The notes beneath the pieces were generated by a model. It was not told the origin of the DNA and did no database searches. It saw only the letters and a program-made list of their open reading frames with translations. This document shows positions 61,861-64,000 of a stretch of 64,000 nt of DNA, piece after piece (position 1 is the first letter of the stretch; each line of letters begins with the position of its first letter). The stretch is from Pseudomonadota bacterium. GTDB taxonomy: Bacteria > Myxococcota_A > UBA796 > CAJQPC01. The position numbers and the translations under genes are program-made. The stretch is from contig JAAESX010000067.1 in the NCBI GenBank assembly GCA_024228935.1, positions 39,012-103,011 of the forward strand, given 5' to 3'.

Positions 61861-62358
61861 TCAGGGGCCGTCTGCCTCGACCTGCATCAAGCTGGCTCCG
61901 GCGTCGATAGCCTGGCCGGCCTCGACGTGGATCTCGGTGACGACGCCGTCGATGGGGGCCTTGACCTCGTTCTCCATCTTCATCGCTTCGACGACCATCA
62001 CCGGCGTCCCCTTGGTGACGCTGGCCCCGACCTCGACCAGGAGCCGCACGACGCGGCCGGGCATCGAGGCCGTCATGGCGCCCGACCCGCCGCCCGCCGC
62101 CAGGCGCAGCGCCTTGCGTCGAGGGTCGACGACGTGGCACTCGTGCAGCTGTCCACGCAGGTCGACGTCCCAGCCGTTGGGTCGACGGACGATGCCGGCG
62201 TCCACGCTGCGCTCGCCGACGAGCAGGTGCAACACATCGCCGAGCTTGCGAGCGCCGACCTGGTGCTCGGTCCCATCGACCACGACGCGGTAGCCCGCGT
62301 CGTTCCGCTCGACCTCGACGGTCAGGACGTTGTCGCCCTGGGTCACCTCGTAGATCAT
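61861..62358 (-). CDS. Biotin carboxyl carrier protein/domain of acyl-CoA carboxylase
   Basis: 165 residues. A ~90-residue N-terminal region precedes the biotinyl domain, with SMPGRVVRLLVEVGASVTKG and the biotin-attachment Lys in VVEAMKMENEVKAP near residue 128. It carries CO2 as carboxybiotin between the biotin carboxylase encoded next to it and a carboxyltransferase not in the window. Its ATG overlaps the carboxylase stop (ATGA). Confidence 0.92.
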   Translation of the reverse strand: MIYEVTQGDNVLTVEVERNDAGYRVVVDGTEHQVGARKLGDVLHLLVGERSVDAGIVRRPNGWDVDLRGQLHECHVVDPRRKALRLAAGGGSGAMTASMPGRVVRLLVEVGASVTKGTPVMVVEAMKMENEVKAPIDGVVTEIHVEAGQAIDAGASLMQVEADGP

Positions 62359-63854
62359 CGCGTCACCCGGTGGTTGTTCTTCCAGCGACCGGCGCGCTTC
62401 CACGCCGACTCACCGGCTCCGTTCGACGGCGCCGTCTTCGGCGCGAAGTCGGCCTCGTACTGCGCGATGGCAGCGGCGATGGCAGCGACCTCGTCGTCCT
62501 GGTGGCTCTCCAGACCGGACAGGAACTCCGGCGTGATGAACCCGGTCGTGTAGTCGCCGGCCTGGAAGTCCGGGTCGGCCAGCACGGCCCGGAAGAAGCC
62601 GATGGACGTCCGGATGCCGGTCACGCGGTACTCGCGCAGCGCCCGGTCGCAGCGACGCATGCAGTCTTCCCGGTCCCGGCCCCAGACCACCAGCTTGGCG
62701 ATCATGGGGTCGTAGTGGATGGGGACCTCGAAGTCCGCGGTGACCCCCGAGTCCACACGGACGAAGGGTCCGCTGGGCTCGCGGTAGGTCTTGATCCGAC
62801 CCGGCGCGGGCATGAAGTTCTGCGCGGGGTCCTCGGCATACACACGGCACTCGACCGCGTGGCCATGGATGACCAGGTCGTCCTGACCGAACCACAGGGG
62901 CTCGCCCATCGCGATGCGGAGCTGCGCCTGGGCCAGATCGATGCCCGTGATCATCTCGGTGATCGGGTGTTCGACCTGGAGCCGGGTGTTCATCTCCAGG
63001 AAGTAGAAGCTGCCGTCGGCACCGTACAGGAACTCGACGGTCCCCGCCCCGACGTAGTCGACGGCGCGTGCGGCCTGGATGGCCACCGCCGCCATCTCCT
63101 GCCGCGTCGCGTCCGGCAGGACCGGACAGGGCGTCTCCTCGATGACCTTCTGGTTCCGCCGCTGGATCGAGCAGTCGCGCTCGAACAGGTGGACGGTCAT
63201 CCCGTGCATGTCGGCGAGGACCTGGATCTCCACGTGTCGCGGGTTGACGACGAACTTCTCGATGTAGACCGCGTCGTCGCCGAAGCTCGACTGGGCCTCG
63301 CTCTTCGCTGCGCGGAAGGAGGAGATGAGGTCGGCCGGGGACTCGACCCGGCGCATGCCCTTGCCGCCGCCGCCCGAGCTGGCCTTGAGCATCACGGGGT
63401 ACCCCATGTCCTCGGCCAGTCGCAGGAGTTCGTCCTCGTCGGTGACGGCCTCGACCGTCCCGGGCACCAGCGGAACCCCCGCCGCCTGCATGAGCTGACG
63501 GCTGCCGGTCTTGCTACCCATCGCGGTGATGGCGTGCGGCGAGGGGCCGATCCAGGTCAGCCCGGCGTCGATGACGGCCTGGGCGAACCCAGCGTTCTCC
63601 GACAGGAAGCCGTAGCCCGGATGCACCGCGTCCGCGCCGAGCTCGCGGGCGACCTCGAGGATGAGGTCCCCCTTGAGGTAGCTCTCGCTGGCGGGCGCCG
63701 GCCCGATGCAGCGCGCGTAGGTCGCGAGGCGGACGTGGGGAGCGTCGCGGTCGACCTCGCTGAAGACCGCGACGGTCTCCAGGCCGAGGTCGGCGCAGGC
63801 TCGAAGGATGCGGACCGCGATCTCGCCGCGGTTGGCGATCAGGACTCGTTTCAC
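62355..63854 (-). CDS. Biotin carboxylase subunit of acyl-CoA (probably propionyl-/acetyl-CoA) carboxylase
   Basis: 499 residues of the AccC/PccA type. The N-terminus KRVLIANRGEIAVRILRACA, ATP-grasp glycine loop KASSGGGGKGMRRVE, VEIQVLAD, RDCSIQRRNQKVIEE and EMNTRLQVEHPITE are all intact. It carboxylates biotin with ATP and bicarbonate. Together with the BCCP gene and the mutase cluster, the propionyl-CoA route is the most likely use. GTG at 63854 is chosen; upstream sequence is not family-like. Confidence 0.95.
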   Translation of the reverse strand: MKRVLIANRGEIAVRILRACADLGLETVAVFSEVDRDAPHVRLATYARCIGPAPASESYLKGDLILEVARELGADAVHPGYGFLSENAGFAQAVIDAGLTWIGPSPHAITAMGSKTGSRQLMQAAGVPLVPGTVEAVTDEDELLRLAEDMGYPVMLKASSGGGGKGMRRVESPADLISSFRAAKSEAQSSFGDDAVYIEKFVVNPRHVEIQVLADMHGMTVHLFERDCSIQRRNQKVIEETPCPVLPDATRQEMAAVAIQAARAVDYVGAGTVEFLYGADGSFYFLEMNTRLQVEHPITEMITGIDLAQAQLRIAMGEPLWFGQDDLVIHGHAVECRVYAEDPAQNFMPAPGRIKTYREPSGPFVRVDSGVTADFEVPIHYDPMIAKLVVWGRDREDCMRRCDRALREYRVTGIRTSIGFFRAVLADPDFQAGDYTTGFITPEFLSGLESHQDDEVAAIAAAIAQYEADFAPKTAPSNGAGESAWKRAGRWKNNHRVTR

Positions 63855-63902
63855 GAGGCACGGGTAACGCCCGGACGCACGAGAAACGAGCCGAAGGCGA
63901 GC

Positions 63903-63917
63903 CGGCCCGAAGGGCCG
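63903..63917. other. Small perfect hairpin in the 146-base leader/intergenic end
   Basis: CGGCCC-GAA-GGGCCG (63903-63917) is a six-base stem with a three-base loop, upstream of the biotin carboxylase start. No T tract follows on either strand, so it is not an obvious terminator. The remaining bases from 63855 to 64000 contain no convincing gene. Confidence 0.4.
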
Positions 63918-64000
63918 AAGAAGCCCGTCGCCGGGCCACGCGGAGACCGAGCGAGGCACGAGCCGGTCGAGCATGGCTACTCGGCGGCGCGGCGCCGAGC

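Noticed and set aside
63903..63917. Rho-independent terminator
   Set aside because: The six-base stem has no T tract on either strand.
63973..64000. Start of a plus-strand gene (ATG at 63973)
   Set aside because: No ribosome site and only nine codons visible before the window ends.

Overview
The window is a very high-G+C chromosomal segment, densely coding on both strands. Coding bias is strong: almost every third codon position is G or C, and genes commonly overlap as ATGA, GTGA or TTGA. The gene content suggests an uncultured Myxococcota or deltaproteobacterium-like lineage. It includes a Hanks-type kinase, MopE/FG-GAP lipoproteins, CehA-type and caspase-type proteins, RdgC-like proteins, TonB-like/AgmX-type proteins and a methylmalonyl-CoA pathway. 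This placement is inferred from family content, with no marker phylogeny. No rRNA, CRISPR array, prophage or insertion sequence was seen. No stretch above 300 bases lacks a gene.

Layout. 1-7.6 kb: surface and envelope proteins (calcium-binding/FG-GAP lipoprotein, Ser/Thr kinase, PHP-domain lipoprotein, porin). 7.7-12 kb: housekeeping (trxB divergent from queG) and a rhomboid protease. 12-14 kb: a lone bacterial-microcompartment shell protein of CcmP/CsoS1D type, a lipoprotein and a TPR membrane protein. 14-19.1 kb: a minus-strand set with gamma-glutamyltransferase, a permease-like protein, a fumarylacetoacetate-hydrolase protein, a degenerate SIR2-like protein and a PfkB kinase. 19.1-27 kb: membrane proteins, lipoproteins and a VWA protein. 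27.1-37.9 kb: a long, nearly unbroken minus-strand series. It holds an MBL hydrolase, tRNA-Arg(CCG), a split RdgC pair beside a tandem Hfq/Sm-like protein, a diguanylate cyclase, a methyltransferase, a TPR protein, a pyroglutamyl-peptidase-like protein and two aspartoacylase-family paralogues, one lacking zinc ligands. 38-43.3 kb: a membrane-anchored subtilase, a caspase-fold protein lacking the catalytic cysteine, a thiolase and a small HTH protein. 43.4-52.1 kb: YgfZ, ribosomal protein S18 with its own terminator, a frameshifted ECF sigma factor with intact anti-sigma, two TonB-like proteins and a class II amidotransferase. 52.2-63.9 kb: tatB-tatC-mutA-mutB-meaB, a frameshifted small gene, a large RTX-repeat lipoprotein, and the BCCP and biotin carboxylase subunits of an acyl-CoA carboxylase.

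How the genes fit together. The carboxylase subunits (61.9-63.9 kb) and methylmalonyl-CoA mutase with its GTPase chaperone (53.4-57.8 kb) would link propionyl-CoA to succinyl-CoA. The carboxyltransferase and epimerase are not in the window. Tat export proteins are translationally coupled to the mutase genes. Several enzymes appear to have lost key catalytic residues (caspase, SIR2, one M14 paralogue), which suggests binding or regulatory roles. Many exported proteins have unusually short signal peptides without basic residues.

The best candidates for undescribed biology are the tandem-Sm/split-RdgC gene group, the orphan microcompartment shell protein, the SIR2-like/PfkB/FAH group and the short signal peptides.
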